From Notospermus geniculatus (lineage: Eukaryota; Nemertea; Pilidiophora; Heteronemertea; Lineidae), in NCBI GenBank assembly GCA_002633025.1, contig NMRB01001248.1:1-64000 (forward strand): a stretch of DNA of 64,000 nt, in the 5' to 3' direction. The position numbers were made by a program, and so were the translations under genes. The notes under the pieces are model-generated. The model had not been told where the DNA came from and ran no database searches. It worked only from the letters and a program-made list of their open reading frames with translations. Of this stretch, positions 33,921-43,900 are shown in pieces. The first letter of the stretch is position 1, and each line of letters begins with the position of its first letter.

Positions 33921-34801
33921 TACCTGGGTCAACTCGTAACCGAGTCAACTCGTAACTCGAGTCAACTCGTACTTCGGTCAACTCGTAACCTGATTCAAAT
34001 AAGATAACTTTCGAGCAAGTTTCTGTCATAAAAAGGAGTGTTTGCTTACACTTCTGTCTCAGACTTTATTTGGAAAGTTCTTGCGACAATAAGCAAAAAG
34101 AATTAAAAATAAAGCTTACTGTATGAGACCCGTGCTGCCCTACAATGGAAGACTGCAGTATCTGCATATTGCAGTCTTCCCTTGTACAGCCTCTGCAGCC
34201 TTTCCTATTCAGTGAAGTGGACAATGTAGGTGTGTAATAACATCAGTAGATACTGCTCTCCTTTCTGGCAAAATTATTCAGAGCTGCCACCTAAAACAAG
34301 GGAGATATGGCATAAAACGCAAGGCCGCAGTAAATGCAGTTACTGCAGTCTTCGTTTGTAGGGCAGCGTGGATACATTTTCCCGCCAAAAGATCGTCATT
34401 ACCATGCGGCGAAAGGCCTGCGGTCTGATGTGAGGTTTTCGTCATTCAAGTAAATATCTATTTGCTGGAAAGGGTATTGGCAAACGAATTTGTTATGAAT
34501 GGAAAGAGCATTCTTCCTGGATTTGAGCCAAATAAATTATTGAGGAATCCTAGCAGAGGTTTAGGAGATATGGACTTAGAAATATAACGATCGCTGTCGG
34601 ATTGAAATGCTGGACTCAGTCGCGCCGGTGGCTGATTCCTGCCGAAATCCTCAACGCAGTTTGAGAAATCGTGACTTTTCAAGGACCATGGACAAAATTT
34701 TTAGACAAATCTTCTAATGCTAATTCTACCTGGTTACGAGTTGACCGAAGTACGAGTTGACTCGAGTTACGAGTTGACTCGGTTACGAGTTGACCCAGGT
34801 A
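33921..34801. mobile_element. TIR element with 70-bp arms built from CAACTCGTA repeats
   Basis: Arms 33921-33990 and 34732-34801 are exact inverted copies. Each consists of four diverged units of about 17 bp centred on GTCAACTCGTA. A second MITE (34132-34369) lies inside. The element splits the RT region of the LINE. Confidence 0.85.
34132..34369. mobile_element. MITE with GCTGCCCTACAA termini
   Basis: GTGCTGCCCTACAATGGAAG at the left and its near-complement TTCGTTTGTAGGGCAGC at the right extend to GAAGACTGCAGTA on both sides. It is nested in the CAACTCGTA element. Confidence 0.75.
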
Positions 34802-35847
34802 GGCAGAATTCCAGAGTGTACTGTGTATTACTTGACGTCTCTAAAAGCGTTTGACACTGTCAATTTCATCAAGTTATTCAGGTTACTTTTACGTAAGGGG
34901 TTGTGCCCCCTTGTGGCACGTTTCTTAGCAGTTGTATATACCAATCAGAGTATTCAGGTTAAATGGGGTGGGTGTTGTTCAGATACGTTTACAGCAAGGA
35001 ATGGTGTGAAGCAAGGTGGCGTATTGTCTCCAATTTTATTTAGTTTATAGGCTACCTGGACGAACTTTTGATATCCTTGGCGTAGACTAAGATGGGTTGT
35101 TACATTGGTCTGTTATTTGCTGGCGCCTTTGCCTATGCAGATGATGTCGTCATCTTAGCCCCCACACTATTTGCGCTCAAAAAGATGCTCAGAGTGGCTA
35201 CTGCTTTTTCGAGAGAGTACATGATATCCTTTAACGCAGCGAAGAGTAAGTTACTTATTTTTGGTGATACGGTTGGTGTTGATGTCGTTATAGAATTTCA
35301 AGGGGCTATACTTCGTCCGTCTGCTTCCGAAGTGCACTTAGGAATGGTATTGGGGAACTCCTGTATGAAACGACGGTTTGAAACGGGTGTTAAGGATATT
35401 TACAAATTAAAGAACAAATCTTTTAATGTCTCAATTTAAGTTTGCCAGTGTTGATGTGCGGTATAGATTATTTAAAACATATTGTATGTCATTGTATGGG
35501 TTTCAGGGCTGGGATATATCATCCAAAGGTATTGAGGATATCTACGTCACGTGGAGAAAGTGTATCAGACATGTGCTTAACCTTCCATATCGCACACATA
35601 GTGCCTTACTCCCTTATATTATTGAGTATCTTTCAATCGAGTTGCAAGTTGAAAAACGGCTGGTGAATTTTCTCTCGGCAATGTTGCAGTCAGCGAACAT
35701 CTAAATGTACTTGAAGAAATGTGCTCTTTCTGTTAAAGACGGCAGTCGGTCTGCCATGGGATGTACCTTCAATCATTTGATTGCTAAATATAGATGGGAC
35801 AGATATGCTTTACCAGACAAACATGCGATGTTGAGGGATGTGAATAA

Positions 35848-36086
35848 AGCCTAGTTTATACTTCGACGCACGACCATCGCCGGCGACCGACGCACGATCT
35901 TGGGTTCGACGCCGACCCCGTCGTGCGATTTGGTCGGCGTCCGATCGCGAGGCTATAATTACTTAAGCCATTTCATAACGGGTCGCCGTCGCTAAAGTAC
36001 GCTGGACTGTGAATCAATTCTGCGAAGTCGGCGTCCAGATTTGATCGGGCGTCGGACGCCGATTGTCTTGCGTCGGAGTATAGGCT
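35848..36086. mobile_element. Foldback element, AGCCTAGTTTATACTTCGACG family, copy 2
   Basis: It is flanked by TAA on both sides (35845-35847 and 36087-36089), a Harbinger-like duplication. Dropping it leaves the LINE C-terminal frame continuous, which confirms the boundaries. Confidence 0.85.
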
Positions 36087-36406
36087 TAACACTGAAAATA
36101 AGGGACTAAAAATGTTAGGGATGCAGGTTAGGGAATTGCTGTGGGAGAGAGACAACAATACTGTTTTCACCAGAGAGGAGGCTGATGATATCATTTTCCA
36201 GCTGTGTGTTAGGCCTTAACTGTACGTGTATATTGTTGTATATAAGATGATGTAATCCTACACTGCACTGTTTGCACCTAGTGAATTGTACTTCTTGTAC
36301 GAATAAACATACATATAAAAGTCGATACGAAATAACATAATGTAAACATACATGTTTACAAACATTGAATGTAAACAATGAAGTCGTGATACATTACCTT
36401 TAAGTA

Positions 36407-36930
36407 AGAAATAAACATATATACATGTACTCTGCAAATATGCACTGATGGTAAAACATAAGTCGTCTCCGAATTTTGCAAATTTTCGGGATCTCCCTAA
36501 TAGTTGAAATCCCAGAAGTGAAGGCAATTTGCAAAATTCGGAGACGACTTATGTTTACTATCATTTTGTGTGTCGTTTTTTGTGCTCTATGTTGGATACC
36601 AAATATGCACTGAGTGGTGAATTTATTCCCGATGATTTTGAGTAAAGTAATAGATTCGAGATGGCGGCGTTTGATTCTCTATTCAGACATCTTGACTGGG
36701 CACGACCAGTTCGCTTTAAAGGAGCACGGTATTGCCACTTTTTCTCGACAGCCGGCGCCACCGCGCCACTCTCCAACCCGAGGGTCTAACTAGGCCTACG
36801 TGTCGGCGAATAACCCGATTTACTGCGTACATTTTGTAATGCATTTTTGTAGTTTGTCTTACTGCCGCTAGGTGGCTCCCTCTATGTCGGCCGTGAAATA
36901 ACGCATTTGAGATCCAATACCGTACGTTCT
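36407..36930. repeat. Dispersed unit U2, copy C
   Basis: It contains the inverted pair CATAAGTCGTCTCCGAATTT ... AAATTCGGAGACGACTTATG and GATGGCGGCGTTTGATTCTC. It ends GAGATCCAATACCGT. The same unit recurs at 37962-38430. Confidence 0.8.
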
Positions 36931-37093
36931 ACATTCTCTTTTTTCGATCTGACTGCACCAACGCAATACAAAACGTTGTCGTTTCTCGTCGCCTCGTGCT
37001 GACTCTGTCACCGTCTTAGGCCAAGTTCACATAGAGGTATACAGTATACGGATACACAGCGGGCGTGTTCGTCTTTTCTGTAACTTCTTACTG

Positions 37094-37165
37094 GAAACTG
37101 CCTGAGGAAGACCCCGGTTGGGGTCGAAAATTTGCGAAATTTTGGAGAGACAACTTCTCTTATTA
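37094..37165 (+). mobile_element. Hammerhead-like unit, monomer
   Basis: It has CTGAGGA, an A, the GACCCCGGTTGGGGTC hairpin, GAA, and a perfect AATTT-GCG-AAATT helix III, then T and TGGAGAG. This copy has the best helix III of the family. Confidence 0.6.
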
Positions 37166-37960
37166 TATCATGTAAATAAGACCGGATATTTCACGGCTTG
37201 CGCTTCCACTACTGGATTTGAGGTTAGTAAGTTCGGCTACAGATGGCGATACGTGGAGTGAACCGCGTATTGTTCTGGTACTTCTGAGCATGCGCAATGT
37301 CGCAATCGATCTTAAGCCACCTGTAGCCAAACGTAATACTACAAATAGACCCGGATTTATTGCCATTCCACTAGAGAAGACACAGATGTTGATCCGCATC
37401 TAATTTAGATTCGGAGTATACTCGGCTATGCTATCCGAGCTTAATAGATCCACACTTAGAACCGGACTTATTAAACACCGGACATCTTGTAATGGAAGCA
37501 GAATAAGCCCGGACAAATACAGGCTTTTCTGTAATGGAAGAGCAGCTGATGTGTCAGAAGTAAATCAGCAAATAGCAGCTCAAATTAGGGAGTTGGTGAA
37601 TGTCAGAAGTACCTCCCACGAGTTTCTTTTTTACTGGTGAAGAGAGAGAAGAAATCATTCGGTATTTGTGTACAATGTGATTGAATAGGAGCAGCCAGCC
37701 GCGCATATTGCCATCAGATGGCAGCAAAGTTCTAGCGGACCAATCGTACAGGAAAATCTACGTGATTGCTGCTCGATCAATAATGACTGGGTCCGCTATA
37801 TGCATTGAATTGGGCCGTAGTGACACCTATTGATCAACTCACTAACAGTTCCTATTGTTTGATCGTGTATGTGTAGATCAGACAATTTAACTCATTTGTA
37901 TTTCCGCACTTGCACCAATCCATATTTATGCACAATGCTATGTACCAATGTTAAGTACGA
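37165..37960. repeat. Dispersed unit U1, copy B, with a MITE insertion
   Basis: It is the second copy of the 29770 unit. It lacks the 30390 TIR element but contains the AATAGGAGC MITE at 37684-37856. Confidence 0.75.
37684..37856. mobile_element. AATAGGAGC MITE, copy 1
   Basis: The termini AATAGGAGCAG and CAGTTCCTATT enclose AGTTCTAGCGGACCAAT and GGGTCCGCTA. The paralogous empty site is at about 30290-30305 in U1 copy A. Confidence 0.85.
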
Positions 37961-37961
37961 A

Positions 37962-38430
37962 ATAAACTTATGTATATACTCTGCAAATATGCACTGATAG
38001 TAAAAATAAATCGTCTCCAAATTTTGCAAATTGACGACCCCAGAATTGAAGGCAATTTGCAAAATTCGGAGATGTCTTATGTTTACTGTCGTTTTGTGTG
38101 TCGTTTTTTGTGCTCTATGTTGGATACCAAATATGCACTCAGTAGATTTTGAGTACTGTAATAGATTCAAGATGGCGGCGTTTGATTCTCTATTCAGACA
38201 TCTTGACTGGGCACGACCAGTTCGCTTTAAAGGAGCACGGCATTGCCACTTTTTCTCGACAGCCGACGCCACTGCGCCACTCTCCAACCCGAGGGTCTAA
38301 CTACGTGTCGGCGAATGACCCGATTTACTGCGTATATTTTGTAATGCATTTTTGTAGTTTGCCTTACTGCCGCTAGGTGGCTCCCTCTATGTCGGTCGTG
38401 AAATAACGCATTTGAGATCCAATACCGTGC
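37962..38430. repeat. Dispersed unit U2, copy D
   Basis: It is nearly identical to 36407-36930 (TCTCTATTCAGACATCTTGA, CGCTAGGTGGCTCCCTCTAT). The first inverted arm is more decayed. Confidence 0.8.
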
Positions 38431-38566
38431 TCCTTTAACTCTTGGTGGTTCAAGAAACAGTTCAAGGTACTCCCAAGACGGACATCATCTGGAGAAGATT
38501 AATCCAAAATGTCCAAACCATGAAGGGAAAAACGATATTCTGAGCAGGAACGGCGGTCAGGTCTGA

Positions 38567-38880
38567 CAGTACTAGCCGATACGCACGGCCGTCATTAGCA
38601 TAAAAATCTCATGACGAACTCGGGCCGTGTTTTGGTCACGTGACCGCAAACAATTGACGGATTTCGGTAATTTTTGGCTTAATTGAAGGAGAAAATCACT
38701 GGCTGTCTTGTTTATTTTCAAAATCCCGGAATACAGAGCTCTCCAGGACGGGAGACACAAAAGAAGGATCGATGGTCGTGGCGCCTATCGGCCACCTTTT
38801 TAACTAAACCGCGCTCGACTTCGTCATGAGATCTCATGCAAATTTATGTTAATGAGGGCCGTGCGTATCGGCTAGTACTG
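38567..38880. mobile_element. TIR element with CAGTACTAGCCGATACGCAC termini
   Basis: The 24-bp perfect inverted termini include CGATACGCACGGCC. Internal inverted ATCTCATGACGAA / TTCGTCATGAGAT stretches suggest a foldback interior. No coding content. Confidence 0.8.
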
Positions 38881-40301
38881 AGGGTATACCACTTGAAGCG
38901 TAGTATGCTGCTGATGTCATCGAAATGCGAGCTCGGAAAATCCCCTTGAAAAAGAGCCACTCGGTTGAATATCTCTGGTTGCCAGTGTAATAGAATCTAA
39001 TGTCCCCCGATATGTGATGTCCCCAACAACACATTTACGGATTAAGCGGCACCACTGAATTGGACTCGAGAGACACCTACTAGCAAGACCCTTAATCCTG
39101 TGATAAACAATGCAGGGGGGGGGGGGCATCGGAAATTGCACGTGAATCTTCTCACGCGGAGGAGCAACTGGAGCCAGCCCCCCCCTTTTCTCAAGACTCG
39201 TCGAAACTGTCCAGTTCCTCCATGCTCTTCCACGCCCTGACCTTGACCTCAACGGATTTGACCTTGACACTAATCACTTGCGTCTTGACCTCTATGGCTG
39301 TCTGTCTGTCGGCTTCCTGGTCAAACTTTATGACAACAAAAGCAGGAGAGAACAGAAAATTAATTAAGTATAATAAATAAAACAGGAATAATAAAATCGA
39401 GTTTTTTTTCTCAGGCCACAGTCAGACAACGAAAGACACAGAAGCAGACAACTGGAAGCAAAGCAAAAGCAAATATTAATTCAAAATTTATACTGCAGAA
39501 GAAAAACAGAATTAAGGCTGTTTAAAGACGTTTATTTATAACATTTATTAATGGAATTTGGACGGGTAATATACAATAGATTGATTTCAGATTTCACCGG
39601 TAGGACTAAATACTTAAACGTCACTTATCATGTGTTCGGTCGAAAAGCGCGCTGATTGGTTGAAATCACTGAGAGCGACCAATCAACGCGTTTTCCTCGC
39701 CTGCTTCTCGGGCGATCACGTGATTGACGACTGGCGCTACCGGTTTCAGGATATAACCCTACCGGTGCGATGTGGAACTTGATCATGTGGCCGGGATGTG
39801 TTCCAAACCCAATTGAATATAATCTTGGAGAGGATATTGTAATCGACCAATCATCTCGGCGGATTTTGGTGTCCCACCGAGGAATCCCCATTGGCCAGGA
39901 ATAAATCGGCATTGAATCGAATGACCAATGACAATCTGCCACATCGTTGATGACGCAGCCAGCACCAAACTCCTGCGCATGCCTAGCTTGGCTTCTTCCG
40001 ATCATCAATACTAGGTCTAATCCTATTGGATCTGCTACGGAGATAGAGTCAGGACATCATCCAATCACATCACAGATAACAGATCCACCACGAAAGTACT
40101 AATACTATTGGTACATCCCCATTCAAATTGACCAATGGCCACTTCAGACAACAGTTTTTCGAGAAAACGGGGTTTTGCGCAATAAAGAACATGAAATCTG
40201 GAAGTGGAGTGCATGTAGGCCTATTCATTAACAATTTTCTGTTGCTGCACAGCAGCACTGTGTAGGCCTATTGTGTGAAATGACATCGATGGCACTGAAC
40301 G
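38881..40301. other. Repeat-rich intergenic stretch, no gene
   Basis: It contains a poly-G run at 39116-39126 and a fragment of the GATCACGTGAT foldback family at 39640-39740 (CGCTGATTGGTTG, CGATCACGTGATTG). CCAATCA/GATTGGT words recur. The short frames have no domains. Confidence 0.5.
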
Positions 40302-40565
40302 CAGGCACGGATCCAGGGTTGACAGAAAGGGGGCGTAGCTCGATGGAGGCGGCGGACAACGAAAGCGGGAAGCCCAAACGGGGGGGTCTGGCCTCCCCCA
40401 GAAAAATTTGACAATTTAAGTGCTTTTAAGTGCATTTTCCTGGCATCTGAGAGCAAAATACTCGAATTTTTTATGTGATTGAATTTTTCTTGCTAAATCA
40501 TTGTTCTGCCAAAAATGGGGGGGGGGGGCGTACGTCCCTTCCGCCCCCCTCTGGATCCGTGCCTG
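40302..40565. mobile_element. MITE with CAGGCACGGATCCAG termini and 5-bp duplication
   Basis: Perfect 15-bp inverted termini are flanked by GAACG on both sides (40297-40301 and 40566-40570). The 5-bp duplication and CAG-starting ends fit the hAT5 group. Two more copies are at 42703 and 50724. Confidence 0.85.
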
Positions 40566-40981
40566 GAACGAGTTATGAAAAATTATGGCAGAGTTCTGAT
40601 GGGACAAATGTAGTAAATACTTTGCTAGCCAACCAAGTTGGAATACGGGAATTGCACGTTTACGCCATCTTAATACCGACGCGGCCAAAAGCACACTTCA
40701 CGCCAATTCGGGTGTCAACAGGTGTAACGTTTGTCAGTGTGTCCGTTTTCTGCGTTATTCCCCATTGTTCGGAACACACTGGGAAACAGACTCACTGTTT
40801 CTCTGTGTGTCGCCCATTGTCAAGTCGCCGCTTATTCCGTCAATCTATTGTAATGGCACACTGGCACACAGGCCTCACTGAAAAACGTTACACCGGTGCC
40901 ACATGAGGCGCGAGATGGCGTGCAGTGTGTCGCAGGTTCAGTAGAAAAATCACCGTATGTGAAGCAGGGCATCGTACGGAA
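40566..40981. other. Spacer downstream of the minus-strand gene
   Basis: No gene is supported. It probably includes the 3' untranslated region of the minus-strand gene ending at 40982, and has inverted CACACTG / CAGTGTG words. Confidence 0.4.
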
Positions 40982-43900
40982 CTATCTCCCCAAAATCTCC
41001 AGACACTTATCCATAAGGTCCACACCATCCGAGTTACCCTGTAAATACTGATCTAAAGACTGACTGAAGTCTCCATGGAGGAGTTCGTCCAACTTTTCCT
41101 GCGGGATCCTCGGACCGCTCCCCGCAGTCTGAGGCCGCCCAAGCACGCTGTTCAGTTGGTTATCAACTAAAGCGTCCAGCGCAGACAAAGTGTCGTCAAT
41201 TTTATCTTGTCTGGTCTGCTTCGGTTCCTCTTGGTCTACCGGCTCCTCGTTCCCGCCATCTTTCGGCGCCGCCGGTTGTTTTTCTAGCTCCGGTTCTACA
41301 GCCAGGAGACGACTCGGCCTCATCACTCGGAGCTTTTTCCGCTTCTGGAGATTTAGCCGCAGGTGTCGGTGCCGTGTCCTCTTTTTCCGCTTCCGGAGTT
41401 GTTTCCTTTTTCACTTCCGGTGACGGTGAAGCTTCCTTTTCCGGTTCCGTCTTTTCGGATTCTGGTTTCGTTTCTTCCTTTTCTTTCTCGTCTTCCTTTT
41501 CAGGCGTCTTTGGCTTTTCTTCCTCGCCTTTCTCGGGCTCTTTTTCCTTTTCAGCCTCCTTTTCCTTTTCTCCTTCCTTACCCTTTTCCTCCTTATCCTT
41601 ATCCGCCATCTTTGGTCCCTTTTTCACAACAACCGAACCTACAAAAGTACTAGTACTCTTTTCAACCTTCACACTGCTCTTATCATCAGTTTTCACCCTT
41701 TTTTCAGGATTACCCTCACCCTTATCCCTCGGAGTCTCGACCCTTTTTTCTCCTTTAATCCCACTGGGTATCACAGACTTTGACTTTTCAGCAGGTTTCA
41801 CAGAATTTTTAACAACTTGCGATTGTTTAGTTTCAGTTTTTGCAGCAGTGTCTTTATCATTCCGATTCCTTTTTGATTCGGCAGCAGAATTTCCACTTAC
41901 AGCGACAACAGCAGCCGCTGAATTTATCACATCAGCTTTCACAACAATTTCACTCCTCTCCTTACTATTATTATCTCCTTTCTTCTGAACAACCCTTCTT
42001 TCCACCACCTCTTGCTTCTGCTCATTAGAAGCCTCTTTCTTCACAACAACACGATTTTCAACCGTTTCGGCTTTCCGCCCTTCACTAACTCCAACTTTGT
42101 CAACTTCACGTTTTTCTTCCGAATCCTGTTGATTTTGTTTACTTCCCCCGACAACAACAACACTTTTATCGTCTGTCACCACCCGTCGGTACCTCACAGG
42201 CTCCTTGCTCGCGACCTGGGCACCTCCAAACACATGCACCTGCTGGCGGGTGCTCTCCTCGCTGGAAGCCTTTGTTGTCGATTCGTGACTGTTCCTCTGT
42301 TGTAGTCGTCGTCTAACTGCAATGCAAAAGACGAAAATGGTGGCTTTGCACAGAACGCAGGGCGGGAGATTCTGGCAGAGGGAAAGGGGAAACAGACGAC
42401 AGTTCCATAGGCTTGGCTGGATGTCAATACGGCCATGCTTGAAACTTAGGCCTATGCTGTGGGCCGTATTCTAGAAGCTTCCTAACTCTTCGGTTACCTT
42501 TAGCTATTATTTGCAGAGCAAAATACAAAAGGTTAAAGTGGCCCTTAGACTGGAGGAGGCTTTTAGAATGCGGACCTGTATTTCATACATGTAATCATCT
42601 GACAAATACTACAGAGCGATCTCAAACCACGGCCACGTGAGCAACGGTCCTGATTACTTCAGGAGTTATGGCACTTTTTGTGTTTTCGGTTTTGGCCACC
42701 TGCAGGAGCGGATCCAGAATCATGGGAAAGAGGGGACACAGCCCGCCCACATCGTGGAAAACCTCGGTCACATTTTAACATCTTTTCAAAATTTCGAAAT
42801 TTCCCGGTCAATTTCAAAGATTTTCCACAAAATAGAGGGGGCACGGGCCGGGTGTGCTCCCCCTGGATCCGCGCCTGACCTGGTGGCCAAGCGAAGAATC
42901 AGAATAAACCGAAATGTGGTATCTAAGGTCATCTGACCAAGGGGTACATATGCATAAAGTTTCAAGTCAATAGCCAGCCTCAGTGGTTATTAAAAACGTG
43001 CCTTGCAAACAGACGCCGCGACCGACACCGCATTATGGTAAGAGCTCACAAGGTAAGCTAAAAAGCGACACTTTTCCCGACCATTTTTCACTTACCTTCT
43101 TCACCTCTGACCGCCTCTGTCACCTGTGGATCGCTGCTCCCGAGTGGACTCCCGGTGCTCGGCGATGTGTAGCCACTGTCTAAACCAACGCTGGTCTGCC
43201 TGGCAACTACCTCGTGATTGTCCTGGCCAGAAAGATATAGGCATATGAAGGGTAAAAGTATAAATCATGCATGAACGAACGAACGAAACAATTGACTACT
43301 CTATAAGCGAAATAATTCATATTCCATCGCACGGTGGATTACTAATTCATTTACTCTTATGCTTTGATGATGCTTAGGAAAGTCATCTGAAACTGATTTC
43401 AGATCGGCGCCTAATGCATGAATGATTTAGTATTGGGTGATGTGTTGATTTCATGTCGTCATGGCAACGCTGATGGCTGCAGAACCAAGCACGCTGAGCG
43501 CCGGAAGGACTTCGGTGAATCTAAAATCCGACCCTGCGTTTAGTTTCGGTTCAACTCCGTTTAATCCAAAATTTTAAACCCGACTACATTTTTTAACGAA
43601 CTTAAAACTCCATCAAAAGATGTAAGCCTACAAAAATCAGTGAACACCTCAGGCGGCCAGTTTGGAAGATGACACTCTACAGAAAAGATAACATCGAACG
43701 ACAGTCTCCCCCAAAAAACCAATGAAATTCGCGGATAATTTTTATTCTATGTCATCACGGCGACAACAACGCACAGTGGCGCCCCGCGGCAACGAAGGAA
43801 ACCAAAACAGCCTCGAACAACCAGCCGTCCATTCGTACCTTCGGTTCCTGGCAAAAAGTAACTTCCAACGAAACCTACCTCAACAAATTTGTGCTTCCAA

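Larger units (their letters stand above)
31680..36310 (+). pseudogene. Non-LTR retrotransposon (LINE) with AP endonuclease and RT, interrupted by insertions
   Basis: The endonuclease part lies at 31730-32740 with LQEHWLWE, GGDINTD, SLIDHFLIS and LSDHSSLHL, the signature acids and histidines of the APE type. The linker continues at 32875-33000 and 33370-33775 (REFWREVNKIKKGN). RT follows at 34800-35700 with KAFDTVNFIKLF, NGVKQGGVLSPILFSL and the catalytic FAYADDVV near 35120. The C-terminus is completed at 36090-36216 and the unit ends near an AATAAA at 36301. Frameshifts, a stop after SPILFSL and insertions at about 32985-33345, 33921-34801 and 35848-36086 show that it is dead. Clade (CR1-like or Rex1-like) is not settled. 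Confidence 0.85.

Noticed and set aside
38881-39300. Possible exon on the minus strand near the poly-G run
   Set aside because: The frames are short, lack splice-site agreement with neighbours and have no domain.
41374-41988. 204-codon plus-strand Ser/Phe-rich frame
   Set aside because: It is antisense to the KEK/EKE-rich last exon of the minus-strand gene. Its Phe/Ser richness is the complement of Lys/Glu codons.
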